Of a stretch of DNA of 64,000 bases, positions 42,609 to 51,646 are shown piece after piece. Each line of letters opens with the position of its first letter. Position 1 is the stretch's first letter. The DNA is from an uncultured Bacteroidaceae bacterium (GTDB lineage: Bacteria; Bacteroidota; Bacteroidia; Bacteroidales; Bacteroidaceae): contig CAJOEI010000003.1 in assembly GCA_905233465.1 (NCBI GenBank), positions 24,941-88,940 on the forward strand, read 5' to 3'. The translations under genes and the position numbers were made by a program. The notes beneath the pieces were generated by a model, which was given only the letters and a program-made list of their open reading frames with translations, did no database searches and was not told the origin of the DNA.

Positions 42609-44087
42609 ATGCTACACATCAAAGAAGAGGCTGTACGCTGCCTGTTGTGTGAGGACGCACCCTGCACAAAAGCGTGCAAGACTGGAGATCCTGCACGAGC
42701 CATACGAGCCATTCGTTTTGACAACGCCCAGAATGCCCAGAAATGGACTTCAATGTGTAGCGAAGCTGACCTCGAGCGTGCCGAAAAAGCCTGCATCCAC
42801 TACGATATGCCGATACGCATCCGCGAGTTGCTACGTTCCGCATTCACAACAGACCCGACAGTAGCCACGCTGGCAGGCGATGCGCTACCATCTCTGGACA
42901 TCCAATTCTGCGGCATACCCTGCGAAAACCCGTTTTTCCTTGCCTCGTCGGCGGTATGCACCAATTATGAAATGGTGGCAAACGCATTTGAAGCCGGTTG
43001 GGCAGGCGTCTTCTACAAGACCATCTGCAAGCAGGATATCCATGAGGTGTCGCCACGCTTCGATGCGGTAAAGGAAGGCACCACATTTGCAGGCTTCCGT
43101 AACATGGAACAGCTTTCGGAGAACCCTTACAATGTGGATTTCGACATCCTGCGCCGCCTGAAACAGGACTATCCATCGAAGATTGTCGTGGCCAGCATCA
43201 TGGGACAGTTCGAGGAGGAATGGATGGAGCTGGCAAAGATGGCCGAAGAGGCTGGCTGTGATGCCGTGGAGCTGAACTTCTCATGCCCACAGATGCGTCT
43301 GGCAGGCATGGGTAGTGACATCGGACAAGACCCGGAACTGGTGAACTTCTACACCTCCTACGTGAAGCGTGCTGTGAAGATTCCCGTCATACCGAAGATG
43401 ACACCCAACATCACGCAGATGACCAGACCCGCGATGGGTGCCTACTTTGCCGGGGCAGACGCGATCTCGGCCATCAACACCATCAAAAGTGTGACTATGT
43501 CGCCTTTGGCTGAGGTCAGCGGCAAGCAGACGCTTTCGGGCTACAGCGGACGTGCAGTGAAACCCATAGCCCTGCGTCACATCCTGGAGATGTCGATGGA
43601 CCCAGTCATCAATGGTTCCCACGGCAAGCCCGTGGAACTGAGCGGTATCGGTGGTATAGAGACGTGGCGTGACGCGCTGGATTTTATACAGCTCGGCTGC
43701 CGCAACGTACAGGTGTGTACAGCCGTGATGCAGTACGGATACCGCATCATCGACGACCTCGTGCTGGGCTTGCAGACCTACATGGCAGAACGGGGCATCA
43801 AGCAGTTAGAGGAGCTCGTGGGTGAACAACTGCCCAACTTTGTGCTGCCATCCGACCTCGACCGCGATACGATGGTATATCCCAAGATTGACCGTGAGAA
43901 GTGCATAGGGTGCGGACGCTGTTTCCGTTCCTGCATGGACGGCGGGCACCAAGCCATCTCATTCGATAACGAAAGCCGTCAGCCACGTATCATCGGCAAG
44001 AAATGCGTCGGCTGTCATCTCTGCCGTCTTGTATGTCCCACAGAAGCCATTGGGATCACCAAACGCATCAACAAGAAGACAGAATAA
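42609..44087 (+). CDS. preA: NAD-dependent dihydropyrimidine dehydrogenase subunit PreA-like
   Basis: A 492-residue protein with an N-terminal Cys-rich region (CLLCEDAPCTKACKTGDPA) resembling the Fe-S part of the PreT subunit, a dihydroorotate-dehydrogenase-like TIM barrel (about 95-400, with NFSCPQMRLAGMG), and two 4Fe-4S clusters near the C-terminus (CIGCGRCFRSC and CVGCHLCRLVC). It reduces uracil/thymine or a related pyrimidine. No preT gene is adjacent, so the electron partner is unknown. I chose the ATG at 42609, which follows the -7 box; upstream in-frame residues would overlap the promoter. Confidence 0.9.
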   Translation: MLHIKEEAVRCLLCEDAPCTKACKTGDPARAIRAIRFDNAQNAQKWTSMCSEADLERAEKACIHYDMPIRIRELLRSAFTTDPTVATLAGDALPSLDIQFCGIPCENPFFLASSAVCTNYEMVANAFEAGWAGVFYKTICKQDIHEVSPRFDAVKEGTTFAGFRNMEQLSENPYNVDFDILRRLKQDYPSKIVVASIMGQFEEEWMELAKMAEEAGCDAVELNFSCPQMRLAGMGSDIGQDPELVNFYTSYVKRAVKIPVIPKMTPNITQMTRPAMGAYFAGADAISAINTIKSVTMSPLAEVSGKQTLSGYSGRAVKPIALRHILEMSMDPVINGSHGKPVELSGIGGIETWRDALDFIQLGCRNVQVCTAVMQYGYRIIDDLVLGLQTYMAERGIKQLEELVGEQLPNFVLPSDLDRDTMVYPKIDREKCIGCGRCFRSCMDGGHQAISFDNESRQPRIIGKKCVGCHLCRLVCPTEAIGITKRINKKTE

Positions 44088-44120
44088 AGCTGTGCGTGAG
44101 CCACGTAGAAAACAACCACA

Positions 44121-44231
44121 ATGAAAAAAGATTCTGTTTATATTCATAGCCGTGCTGATGTGCGGCACTGCAAACGCTTAGCAGGACAGCACGAGGCGCA
44201 AACCCTTAAGGCACAAGGACGATTCAAGTAG
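44121..44231 (+). pseudogene. Relic of a small exported-protein gene
   Basis: ATG is followed by six A. Read with one A fewer, the sequence gives a textbook signal peptide MKKILFIFIAVLMCGTANA, then a TAG where Gln would be expected, then QDSTRRKPLRHKDDSSR. A +1 slip in the A-run plus a nonsense change inactivate it. The frame actually open from the ATG gives a 36-residue basic peptide without features. It lies between preA and the Fe-S scaffold gene, and the rest of the gene is gone. Confidence 0.55.
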
Positions 44232-44344
44232 ATATTGTTAATTGTTCTTAAATAATAAAAGACAGGTTTGGGGGATTCGGAATATCAAGGTATTTTTGCA
44301 AGCAATGAAAACCAATCATACTCATTTTTAATCAACAAGCTAAT

Positions 44345-45046
44345 ATGATCTATTCAACAGAAGTGAAGAACATGTGTAGCGTTTGCAAAGGCGCTTACCA
44401 TGGACCTGCACCCATTCCCGAAGAGGGCAAATGGATTCAGGCAAAAGAGGTCAAGGACATTTCCGGCTACACACACGGTATCGGCTGGTGCGCTCCTCAG
44501 CAGGGTGCTTGCAAGCTCAGCTTGAACGTGAAGGACGGAGTCATTCAAGAAGCTCTCGTCGAGACCATCGGTTGCACGGGTATGACACACTCCGCAGCTA
44601 TGGCAAGCGAGATTTTGCCCGGAAAGACCATCCTTGAAGCTCTCAACACTGACCTCGTCTGCGATGCTATCAACACCGCTATGCGTGAGCTCTTCCTCCA
44701 GATTGTCTATGGACGCACACAGAGCGCATTCTCTGAGGGCGGTCTCGCCATCGGAGCTGGTCTCGAGGACCTCGGCAAGGGCCTGCGTTCACAGACTGGT
44801 ACACTCTATGGCACAGTCGCCAAGGGCACACGTTATCTCGAGCTCACAGAGGGTTACATCACCAAACAGTACCTCGATGCGAACAACGAGGTCTGCGGTT
44901 ACGAGTATGTTCACCTCGGCAAGATGATGGAAGCCATCAAGGGTGGTATGGATGCCAACGAGGCAATGAAGAAGTTCACTGGCAGCTATGGCCGTACCTC
45001 TGAGGAACAGGGTGCCGTCAAGGCTATCGACCCACGCAAAGAGTAG
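44345..45046 (+). CDS. NifU/IscU-like iron-sulfur cluster scaffold protein
   Basis: A 233-residue protein with an IscU/NifU-N-like core. The segment TIGCTGMTHSAAMASEILPG (residues 76-95) matches the NifU-N pattern, and an N-terminal MCSVCKG and GWCAPQQGACKL add further Cys. It is larger than classical IscU. It pairs with the next gene, which encodes a GGGtGRT protein, and the same pair is known from anaerobic Firmicutes, where the scaffold annotation is also used. The biochemical role is unproven. Confidence 0.75.
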   Translation: MIYSTEVKNMCSVCKGAYHGPAPIPEEGKWIQAKEVKDISGYTHGIGWCAPQQGACKLSLNVKDGVIQEALVETIGCTGMTHSAAMASEILPGKTILEALNTDLVCDAINTAMRELFLQIVYGRTQSAFSEGGLAIGAGLEDLGKGLRSQTGTLYGTVAKGTRYLELTEGYITKQYLDANNEVCGYEYVHLGKMMEAIKGGMDANEAMKKFTGSYGRTSEEQGAVKAIDPRKE

Positions 45047-45049
45047 TTT

Positions 45050-45135
45050 AATTGAACAATTTCACCATTGAACAATTGGACAAATTGAAAGATTAGAATC
45101 GTAAAATTGTAAATCGTAAAATCGTCAAATTAAAC
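45050..45135 (+). repeat. 7- and 8-bp arrays between the scaffold and GGGtGRT genes
   Basis: TTGAACAAT-type units and then CGTAAAAT/TGTAAAT units fill the entire 90-base spacer and end next to the start codon. Confidence 0.75.
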
Positions 45136-45136
45136 T

Positions 45137-46153
45137 ATGATACGTAAAGTATATTTCGAGAGTCAGGAGCGCCGCATCAATCAGGTGCTGGCAGCCCTCA
45201 AGGAGAATGGTATCAACAGTATTGAAGAAGCCAACGAGATATGTGAAAAGGCTGGCGTGGACCCCTACCAGATGTGTGAGGACACACAGCGCATCTGTTT
45301 CGAGAATGCCAAGTGGGCATACGTCTGCGGTGCCGCAATCGCCATCAAGAAGGGCGTGAAGACAGCTGCCGACGCTGCTGAGGCTATCGGTATCGGCCTG
45401 CAGAGCTTCTGCATCCCAGGCTCCGTGGCTGACGACCGCAAGGTCGGCATTGGTCATGGCAACCTCGCAGCACGTCTGCTCCGCGAGGAGACCGAGTGCT
45501 TCGCATTCCTCGCAGGTCACGAGAGCTTCGCTGCTGCAGAGGGAGCTATCAAGATCGCTGAGATGGCAAACAAGGTACGCAAGAAACCCCTCCGCGTCAT
45601 CCTAAATGGTCTCGGCAAGGATGCTGCACAGATCATCAGCCGCATAAACGGATTCACATACGTGCAGACACAGTTCGACTACTACACCTCAGAGCTCAAG
45701 ATTGTGAAGGAAGTGCCTTATGGCAACAACCCAAGCCGTCTGAAGGTGCGCTGCTATGGCGCTGACGACGTTCGCGAGGGCGTGGCAATCCTGTGGAAGG
45801 AGAACGTTGATGTATCTATCACTGGTAACTCCACCAACCCCACACGCTTCCAGCACCCCGTGGCAGGAACCTACAAGAAGGAGCGCGTCCTTGCTGGCAA
45901 GCCCTACTTCAGCGTAGCTTCCGGTGGTGGAACAGGTCGCACACTGCATCCCGATAACATGGCAGCAGGTCCCGCCTCCTACGGTATGACCGACACCATG
46001 GGCCGCATGCACAGTGACGCTCAGTTCGCTGGCTCAAGCTCTGTGCCCGCACACGTCGAGATGATGGGCTTCCTCGGCATCGGCAACAACCCAATGGTGG
46101 GCGCAACTGTCGCTATTGCCGTGGCCATTGACCTCGCACTGAACAAGAAGTAA
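45137..46153 (+). CDS. GGGtGRT protein
   Basis: A 338-residue protein of the family named for its motif, seen here as SGGGTGRTLHPDNMAAGP near residues 263-280. It also holds several conserved Gly-rich and Asp-rich segments (ILNGLGKDAAQIISRI). The family has no established function and is usually adjacent to an Fe-S scaffold-like gene, as here. It is probably in one transcript with 44345-45046. It is cytosolic, with no signal peptide. Confidence 0.85.
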   Translation: MIRKVYFESQERRINQVLAALKENGINSIEEANEICEKAGVDPYQMCEDTQRICFENAKWAYVCGAAIAIKKGVKTAADAAEAIGIGLQSFCIPGSVADDRKVGIGHGNLAARLLREETECFAFLAGHESFAAAEGAIKIAEMANKVRKKPLRVILNGLGKDAAQIISRINGFTYVQTQFDYYTSELKIVKEVPYGNNPSRLKVRCYGADDVREGVAILWKENVDVSITGNSTNPTRFQHPVAGTYKKERVLAGKPYFSVASGGGTGRTLHPDNMAAGPASYGMTDTMGRMHSDAQFAGSSSVPAHVEMMGFLGIGNNPMVGATVAIAVAIDLALNKK

Positions 46154-46179
46154 TCCTTACTAAACTACTACTAACAAGA

Positions 46180-46369
46180 GAATTGAAAATTGTACTGGTG
46201 CCATGTGTGCCGAAATCAATTTTCAATTCTCTTTTCTATACACATCTCCGTCCTCCATTTGTCCTTTTCCACAGCAAAACCTTTCAACTACGAGCTTTGC
46301 TCTCAAAGAACTTTCCACTTTCCACTTTTAACTGACTTTCAACTCTCAACTTTCAACTCCCCCTCCCCT
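46180..46369 (+). repeat. Composite repeat spacer before the amylase gene
   Basis: AATTTTC-type 7-mers, a GAGCTTTGCTCTCAAAG palindrome and CCACTTT/CAACTCT 7-mers fill the 216-base spacer and reach the start codon. No clear -7 box is seen. Confidence 0.65.
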
Positions 46370-48148
46370 ATGCTCCATCGCCATTTCCCATTATCCATTA
46401 TAATTGTTTGCATAATTACTCTATGTATCGGCTGTGGTGACGACAGTCCTATTCCCGAACCTACTCCCACCCCCACACCAACCGACACCACACAAGTTGA
46501 CACGACAACCGTAGACCCCGTCGATCCTGCGGTCGATGATTATGTCGGTTGGCCGGCAGATTACGATGGTGTGATGCTTCAAGGCTTCTATTGGGACGGC
46601 TTTGCCGATGCACAATGGACACGACTGACACGTCAAGTTAATGAGCTCTCACCATATTTCTCACTCGTCTGGGTACCACAGAGTGGCAACTGCGGTGGAC
46701 TGAGCATGGGATATGATGACCTATACTGGTTTGACCACAACAGCTCATTCGGCACCGAGGCAGAGCTGCGCGCAATGATTGGTGCCTTCCGGGATGCTGG
46801 AATAGGTGTGATAGCCGATGTCGTTATTAATCATCGCAAGAATGTAAGCAACTGGGTGGACTTCCCTGCAGAAGAGTATAACGGTGTCACATATCAGCTC
46901 ACATCAACAGACATCTGTGCCAATGACGATGATGGTGCTACGGCATCATGGGCTGCGCAGAATGGCTACAGGCTCAGCGCGGCCAATGACACTGGTGAAG
47001 GGTGGGGCGGCATGCGCGACCTCGACCACACCTCAGCAAACGTGCAGAACAATGTCAAGGCATATCTCCACTTCCTCCTTAGCGACCTCGGCTACACAGG
47101 ATTCCGATATGATATGGTCAAAGGGTATGCTGGCACATATACAAAGATGTACAATGAGGATGCAAAGCCGGCATTCTCCGTGGGTGAGTGCTGGGATGGC
47201 ACAAGTACCATCTCACGATGGATAGAGGCTACGGGACGCACAAGTGCCGCCTTCGACTTCCAGTTCCGCTACACCGTGCGTAATGCCGTGAGCAGCGGTA
47301 ACTGGGCACGCCTGGGCCAGCAGAACGATGGCAACTGGCCACTGGTGAGCAAGAACTATTCCAGTGGACGCTATCGTCAGTGGGCTGTGACGTTCGTCGA
47401 GAATCATGACACTGAATATCGGTCGGCTACAGCACAACAGGATCCCATACGCAAGGATACATTGGCCGCCAATGCCTACATGCTTGCAATGCCGGGCACA
47501 CCCTGTGTCTTCTACAAACACTGGAAGGCATACAAGCCGCAGATTGCCCGTATGATACAGGCTCGCAAATTATGTGGCATCACTAATACCAGCAGCACAT
47601 CGCTCGTGCGATCTACCAACACATACTACGCTGCCTCCACACAGGGCAGCAAAGGACGCCTCGTTGTCTGGCTCGGCAATCAGGAGAGTGCTGCCACAGA
47701 TGCAGCCCTGCAGGGAATGCAATGCATAGTATCTGGCCAGCACTACAGCTACTGGATTGACAGCGACCTGCTTGCGGAGTGGCAGCGGTTGGACGTGCCG
47801 ACATTCGAGGAGCAGAATGTGCCTCGTCACGATATCACCGTCTATCTACTTGATCCGGGATGGCAGGATGTGTATTTCTATGCTTGGGATGGCCAAATGT
47901 ATATCGATGACTCGTGGCCCGGTTTGCGAGTGACTGCCACACGTGACATCAGCGGACAAAGATACTTCTACCGTACCTTCAACGTCTCAGCAGAAGATAC
48001 CTATTCGATGAATATAATCTTCTCGCAAGGATCGTCGGCAGCACAAACGGTGGACATCACTGGCATAACATCCGATTGCTATTATCAAATCGCTGGCACT
48101 GACAGCAATGGCAAGTTCACGGTGACCAAAATAAATATCGAAGAATAA
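46370..48148 (+). CDS. Lipoprotein alpha-amylase, GH13
   Basis: A 592-residue secreted amylase that hydrolyses alpha-1,4-glucans. The lipoprotein signal ends at CIGCGDD (Cys about residue 23), followed by a Pro/Thr linker (PEPTPTPTPTDTTQVD). The four GH13 regions are intact: DVVINH at 150-155, the nucleophile Asp248 in GFRYDMVKG, the acid Glu273 in SVGECWDG, and ENHDTE with Asp347. The last 100 residues resemble a starch-binding CBM26 module (VYFYAWDGQMYIDDSWPG). I chose the ATG at 46370 because the frame upstream is repeat sequence. Part of the signal peptide is encoded by CCATTAT 7-mers. No Sus genes are adjacent. Confidence 0.9.
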   Translation: MLHRHFPLSIIIVCIITLCIGCGDDSPIPEPTPTPTPTDTTQVDTTTVDPVDPAVDDYVGWPADYDGVMLQGFYWDGFADAQWTRLTRQVNELSPYFSLVWVPQSGNCGGLSMGYDDLYWFDHNSSFGTEAELRAMIGAFRDAGIGVIADVVINHRKNVSNWVDFPAEEYNGVTYQLTSTDICANDDDGATASWAAQNGYRLSAANDTGEGWGGMRDLDHTSANVQNNVKAYLHFLLSDLGYTGFRYDMVKGYAGTYTKMYNEDAKPAFSVGECWDGTSTISRWIEATGRTSAAFDFQFRYTVRNAVSSGNWARLGQQNDGNWPLVSKNYSSGRYRQWAVTFVENHDTEYRSATAQQDPIRKDTLAANAYMLAMPGTPCVFYKHWKAYKPQIARMIQARKLCGITNTSSTSLVRSTNTYYAASTQGSKGRLVVWLGNQESAATDAALQGMQCIVSGQHYSYWIDSDLLAEWQRLDVPTFEEQNVPRHDITVYLLDPGWQDVYFYAWDGQMYIDDSWPGLRVTATRDISGQRYFYRTFNVSAEDTYSMNIIFSQGSSAAQTVDITGITSDCYYQIAGTDSNGKFTVTKINIEE

Positions 48149-48159
48149 AGAAGAGAAGC

Positions 48160-49134
48160 ATGCATACTCCAAAGGAACTATTAGGCATTTTCAACGGCTT
48201 CCTGGCTGATATGCCACTCGACCGCAAGCCAGCAGGACTATATGAGCCTGTGCGATATGTGCTCTCACTCGGAGGCAAACGTATACGTCCCGTGCTTATG
48301 CTCATGGCCTATGAACTGTATCACGATGACATCGAAAGCATTATGCCGGCGGCCCTTGGCTTGGAGACCTATCACAACTATACGCTTCTGCACGATGACG
48401 TCATGGATCATGCAGATGTGCGGCGTGGCAAGCCCACAGTGCACCGAGTTTGGAATGAGAATACTGCCATACTCAGTGGAGATGCCATGCTCGTCCTGGC
48501 ATATCAGCTGATAAGCCAGGCCAAAGATGATGTTCTGCGACCCGTGCTTGAACTCTTCACAACCACGGCACTCGAGATCGGCGAGGGCCAGCAGTATGAC
48601 ATGGATTTTGAAACACGCATGGATGTGCGTGAGGAAGAATACATAGAGATGATACGTCTGAAGACTTCTGTCCTGCTGGCCTGTGCCCTGAAGTTGGGTG
48701 CTATCCAGGCAGGTGCTCCCGCCGAGGATGCCGACCGTCTGTACGACTTCGGTGTCAACCTTGGGATAGCCTTCCAGTTGCAGGACGACTTATTGGATGT
48801 CTATGGCGACTTTGCCACCTTTGGCAAGCGCATCGGAGGTGACATACTCGAGGGCAAGAAGACATTCATGCTCATCAATGCTCTGCAGATAGCGGATGCC
48901 GGCCAGCGCGACGCTCTTGAAACATGGTTGAACAAGAAAGATGGCAATCCACAAGAGAAGATAACAGCTGTGACATGTATCTATGACCAGCTCGGAATCA
49001 GGCAATTGGCAGAGAAGAAGATTGCTTCATATTGTGACAAGGCATTGCAGTGCCTTGACAGCGTTAATCTACCAGAAGAACGCAAGTTGCCACTGCATCA
49101 GCTTGCTCTATCACTCATGGAGCGGAACGCCTAA
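48160..49134 (+). CDS. Polyprenyl diphosphate synthase
   Basis: A 324-residue trans-isoprenyl diphosphate synthase. The first Asp-rich motif is DDVMDHADVRRG near residue 80, and the second is QDDLLDVYGD near 205. It makes the isoprenoid chain used for menaquinone or a related lipid carrier; product chain length cannot be read from sequence with confidence. It follows the amylase gene by 11 bases and precedes tatD. Confidence 0.93.
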   Translation: MHTPKELLGIFNGFLADMPLDRKPAGLYEPVRYVLSLGGKRIRPVLMLMAYELYHDDIESIMPAALGLETYHNYTLLHDDVMDHADVRRGKPTVHRVWNENTAILSGDAMLVLAYQLISQAKDDVLRPVLELFTTTALEIGEGQQYDMDFETRMDVREEEYIEMIRLKTSVLLACALKLGAIQAGAPAEDADRLYDFGVNLGIAFQLQDDLLDVYGDFATFGKRIGGDILEGKKTFMLINALQIADAGQRDALETWLNKKDGNPQEKITAVTCIYDQLGIRQLAEKKIASYCDKALQCLDSVNLPEERKLPLHQLALSLMERNA

Positions 49135-49136
49135 TC

Positions 49137-49180
49137 TTTCATCTTTCAACTTTCAACTACGGCTCAGGCCGTGTCCAACA
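49137..49180 (+). repeat. 7-mers plus ACGGC-TCAG-GCCGT hairpin before tatD
   Basis: CATCTTT/CAACTTT units, the hairpin at 49159-49172 and GTCC end exactly at the TTG start codon of tatD. Confidence 0.8.
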
Positions 49181-49978
49181 TTGATAGACACCCATACACA
49201 TCTTTACGACGAGGCCTTCGATGCAGACCGTGATGAAGTCCTCGCGCGCGCACGTGACGCGGGTATAAATAAGGTGTTTCTGCCAAACATCAGTGTAGCC
49301 ACCGTTGTACCCATGCTCTCTTTGTGCCGCGACAATCCTAACTTCTGCTATCCCATGATAGGATTACATCCCGAGGATGTGCGCGAAGACTGGAGCTCTG
49401 TGCTCGATGAGATGGAGAAGATGCTCTTCCACCCCAATCATACTTTCATTGCAATAGGCGAGGTAGGCCTGGACTTCTACTGGGACAATACCTATGCCCA
49501 CGAGCAGAAAGCTGCATTCGCTCGTCAGGTGCAATGGGCTATGGCCTATGGACTTCCCCTGATGATTCATTGCCGCAATGCCCATCGAGATATGCTCGAC
49601 ATCATCAAACTCCAAATCGATAATGGTAAATCGTCAAATCGTCTAATAACAGGGGTTTTCCATTGTTTCGGGGGCACAGCAGATGAGGCAATAGAGCTTC
49701 TCTCTTTTGAAGGCTTCATGCTGGGGATTGGTGGCGTGGTCACTTTCAAGAAGAGCCATCTGCCCCAGATTCTCCGTCAATGCGTGCCACTGTCACGCAT
49801 CGTTCTTGAGACCGATAGCCCATATCTTGCACCCGTCCCACATCGGGGCAAACGCAATGAAAGTGCCTACGTCAGAGACGTCGCAATGGCGTTGGCGGAG
49901 ATTTATGGTTGCACACTCGACGAAGTAGACCATATAACGACCGAAAATGCACTAAAAATCTTCAATAAGGCATGCTAA
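49181..49978 (+). CDS. tatD: TatD family metal-dependent deoxyribonuclease
   Basis: A 265-residue TIM-barrel hydrolase with a binuclear metal site: DTHTHLYD at the N-terminus, IAIGEVGLDFY, MIHCRNAHRDML, VFHCFGG and ETDSPYLAP. The start is a TTG at 49181, because the metal motif begins at residue 3 and no ATG is available between it and the upstream hairpin repeat. Residues about 146-156 (DNGKSSNRLI) are encoded by an 8-bp CGTCAAAT array in frame. It may share a transcript with the polyprenyl synthase. Confidence 0.92.
   Translation: MIDTHTHLYDEAFDADRDEVLARARDAGINKVFLPNISVATVVPMLSLCRDNPNFCYPMIGLHPEDVREDWSSVLDEMEKMLFHPNHTFIAIGEVGLDFYWDNTYAHEQKAAFARQVQWAMAYGLPLMIHCRNAHRDMLDIIKLQIDNGKSSNRLITGVFHCFGGTADEAIELLSFEGFMLGIGGVVTFKKSHLPQILRQCVPLSRIVLETDSPYLAPVPHRGKRNESAYVRDVAMALAEIYGCTLDEVDHITTENALKIFNKAC
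49624..49650 (+). repeat. 8-bp array inside tatD
   Basis: GGTAAAT, CGTCAAAT, CGTCTAAT: three units in frame in the coding sequence, identical in style to the intergenic arrays. Confidence 0.65.
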
Positions 49979-50066
49979 AAAGCCATTTTTGGCCTTATAA
50001 AGTAACAATTTTCATTAAAAAGTAATTTTTTCTCACAAAAATAGCGGCTGTAAGCAAAAAAGATGT

Positions 50067-50074
50067 TATTTTTG
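50067..50074 (+). promoter_or_regulatory. -7 box of the exbB operon
   Basis: TATTTTTG matches TAnnTTTG, 73 bases before the ExbB start codon. No -33 element is clear. Confidence 0.5.
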
Positions 50075-50147
50075 TAGCGAAAAATGGCCGATATATATTA
50101 AAAAACGAAAACAATAAATCCATTCATCATTTAAAAACAAGAACAAA

Positions 50148-51002
50148 ATGAAAAAGTATTTTGCAATCGTTGCAATGGTGGCTGCCTGCACTTTTGGCAT
50201 GACACCCTCAGTGATGGCTCAGGACGAAGCAGCTGATGAGGCTGCTGCAACAGAGCAGGTTGATTCTGCTGCCGTAGACAGCATCGCAGTCGACAGCGTC
50301 GAAGCTGATGCTCCCGCTGTGGAAGAGACAGTAGCTCCCGTGGAGGAGGAAGAAGGACTCCACAAGACTCTCAAGACAAAGTTCATCGAGGGTGATGCTG
50401 GCTTCATGAGCCTCGTTGCCATTGCTTTGGTTCTTGGTCTGGCATTCTGCATTGAGCGCGTCATCTATCTCACTCTGGCTCAGGTCAACACACGTAAGTT
50501 CATGGCTACTCTGGCTGAGAAAGTCAAGGCAAACAAGATTGATGAAGCTATTGACTTCTGCGCTAAGACCAGAGGCCCCGTAGCACAAATCTCAAAGAAG
50601 GCTATGCTGAACCTCAACAGCGACGACCAGAATGATATCGCTACAATTGAGCGCAGCATCAATATTGAGGCCGAAGTTCAGGGCGCTTACCTCGAGGAGA
50701 ACTGCTCATGGATCACACTGTTTATCGCAATGGCACCGTCACTCGGATTCTTGGGAACTGTGATTGGTATGGTGCAGGCATTCGATGACATCGAGCGCGC
50801 CGGCGATATCAGCCCGACAGTCGTTGCCGGAGGTATGAAGGTCGCTCTTATCACAACCATCTTCGGTATTATCGTAGCACTTGTGCTGCAGGTCTTCTAC
50901 AACTACATCCTTAGCCGTGTGGAGGCTCTCAACTCCAACATGGAAGAGGCTGCTATGAGCCTGCTCGACATGTGCGTCAAGTCCCCCAAGTGCAAGAAGT
51001 AA
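50148..51002 (+). CDS. exbB: MotA/TolQ/ExbB proton channel protein with secreted acidic N-terminus
   Basis: A 284-residue ExbB homologue that energises TonB-dependent transport or motility through the proton gradient. Before the usual three membrane helices there is a signal peptide (VAACTFGMTPSVMAQ) and an Ala/Asp/Val/Glu-rich segment of about 40 residues (VDSAAVDSIAVDSVEADAP). The core helices are at about 78-100, 190-215 and 235-262, with the ExbB segment FIAMAPSLGFLGTVIGMVQA. A small membrane protein and two ExbD genes follow. Confidence 0.92.
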   Translation: MKKYFAIVAMVAACTFGMTPSVMAQDEAADEAAATEQVDSAAVDSIAVDSVEADAPAVEETVAPVEEEEGLHKTLKTKFIEGDAGFMSLVAIALVLGLAFCIERVIYLTLAQVNTRKFMATLAEKVKANKIDEAIDFCAKTRGPVAQISKKAMLNLNSDDQNDIATIERSINIEAEVQGAYLEENCSWITLFIAMAPSLGFLGTVIGMVQAFDDIERAGDISPTVVAGGMKVALITTIFGIIVALVLQVFYNYILSRVEALNSNMEEAAMSLLDMCVKSPKCKK

Positions 51003-51006
51003 GGTC

Positions 51007-51092
51007 ATTTGACAATTTGACCATTTACAATTGGACCATTCATGATGGTTCACTGAAATTGTAAAAGTGTAAATCGTAAAATCGTAAATTAC
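51007..51092 (+). repeat. 7/8-bp arrays between exbB and the small membrane gene
   Basis: ACAATTTG/ACCATTT-type units and then TGTAAAAG/CGTAAAAT units of 8 bp, ending 4 bases before the ATG. Confidence 0.75.
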
Positions 51093-51095
51093 ATT

Positions 51096-51593
51096 ATGAA
51101 ACTCGAAAAGCTGTCAAATATCGCGCTGTACACCACAATCGGCATCGGTGTTGTCTGCTTCCTCCTGTTCTTCTTGGTGGACTACAGCAACATGGACTTC
51201 GACGGCGTACACGTTTCGCCTGCGCTGACGGACCTTGTGATAATCCTCATTTATTTATTGTTGGCTGTCACAGCTGGCCTCACCATTTGGAGCCTCATTC
51301 GCGGAGCATCCGTTAATTCTGGCAACACAGGGCCCAATCCCACCGGCATCGCCAGTGGCAAGATCACTCTCTGCACTTGGGGACTGGTCATCGTGGCGCT
51401 GATTATCGGTGTTGTCTGCGGTCTCGGCGAGGAAGACTTCACTACCGTCTCTGGCAAGACCACTGCTGCCGGCATGGTCACCGTGGTTGACATGTGGATT
51501 TGGGCTATATACATTCTGGCTATCGCTGCTATTCTGGCTGTTGTGGTCAGCATGAGTGGCTGGCTCACTAAGAGCGCAATGCCCAAGGAATAA
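51096..51593 (+). CDS. Small membrane protein of the ExbB-ExbD locus
   Basis: A 165-residue protein with four predicted membrane helices (about 10-31, 45-68, 95-112 and 134-155). I do not recognise a named family, but a gene of this size and topology lies between ExbB and ExbD in many Bacteroidales genomes. The position implies a subunit or assembly factor of the energising complex. That role is inference from synteny only. Confidence 0.7.
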   Translation: MKLEKLSNIALYTTIGIGVVCFLLFFLVDYSNMDFDGVHVSPALTDLVIILIYLLLAVTAGLTIWSLIRGASVNSGNTGPNPTGIASGKITLCTWGLVIVALIIGVVCGLGEEDFTTVSGKTTAAGMVTVVDMWIWAIYILAIAAILAVVVSMSGWLTKSAMPKE

Positions 51594-51646
51594 TTTGAAC
51601 TCCACAAATCAAACACTAAAAGTAAAACTTTAAACCATTCCCAAAT

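Noticed and set aside
46190..46369. Longer N-terminus for the amylase
   Set aside because: The extra 60 codons are heptamers and palindromes. A proper lipoprotein signal begins at 46370.
48983..49180. Longer N-terminus for TatD
   Set aside because: The upstream codons overlap the polyprenyl synthase gene in another frame and the hairpin repeat. The metal-binding motif must lie at the N-terminus, which fits the TTG at 49181.
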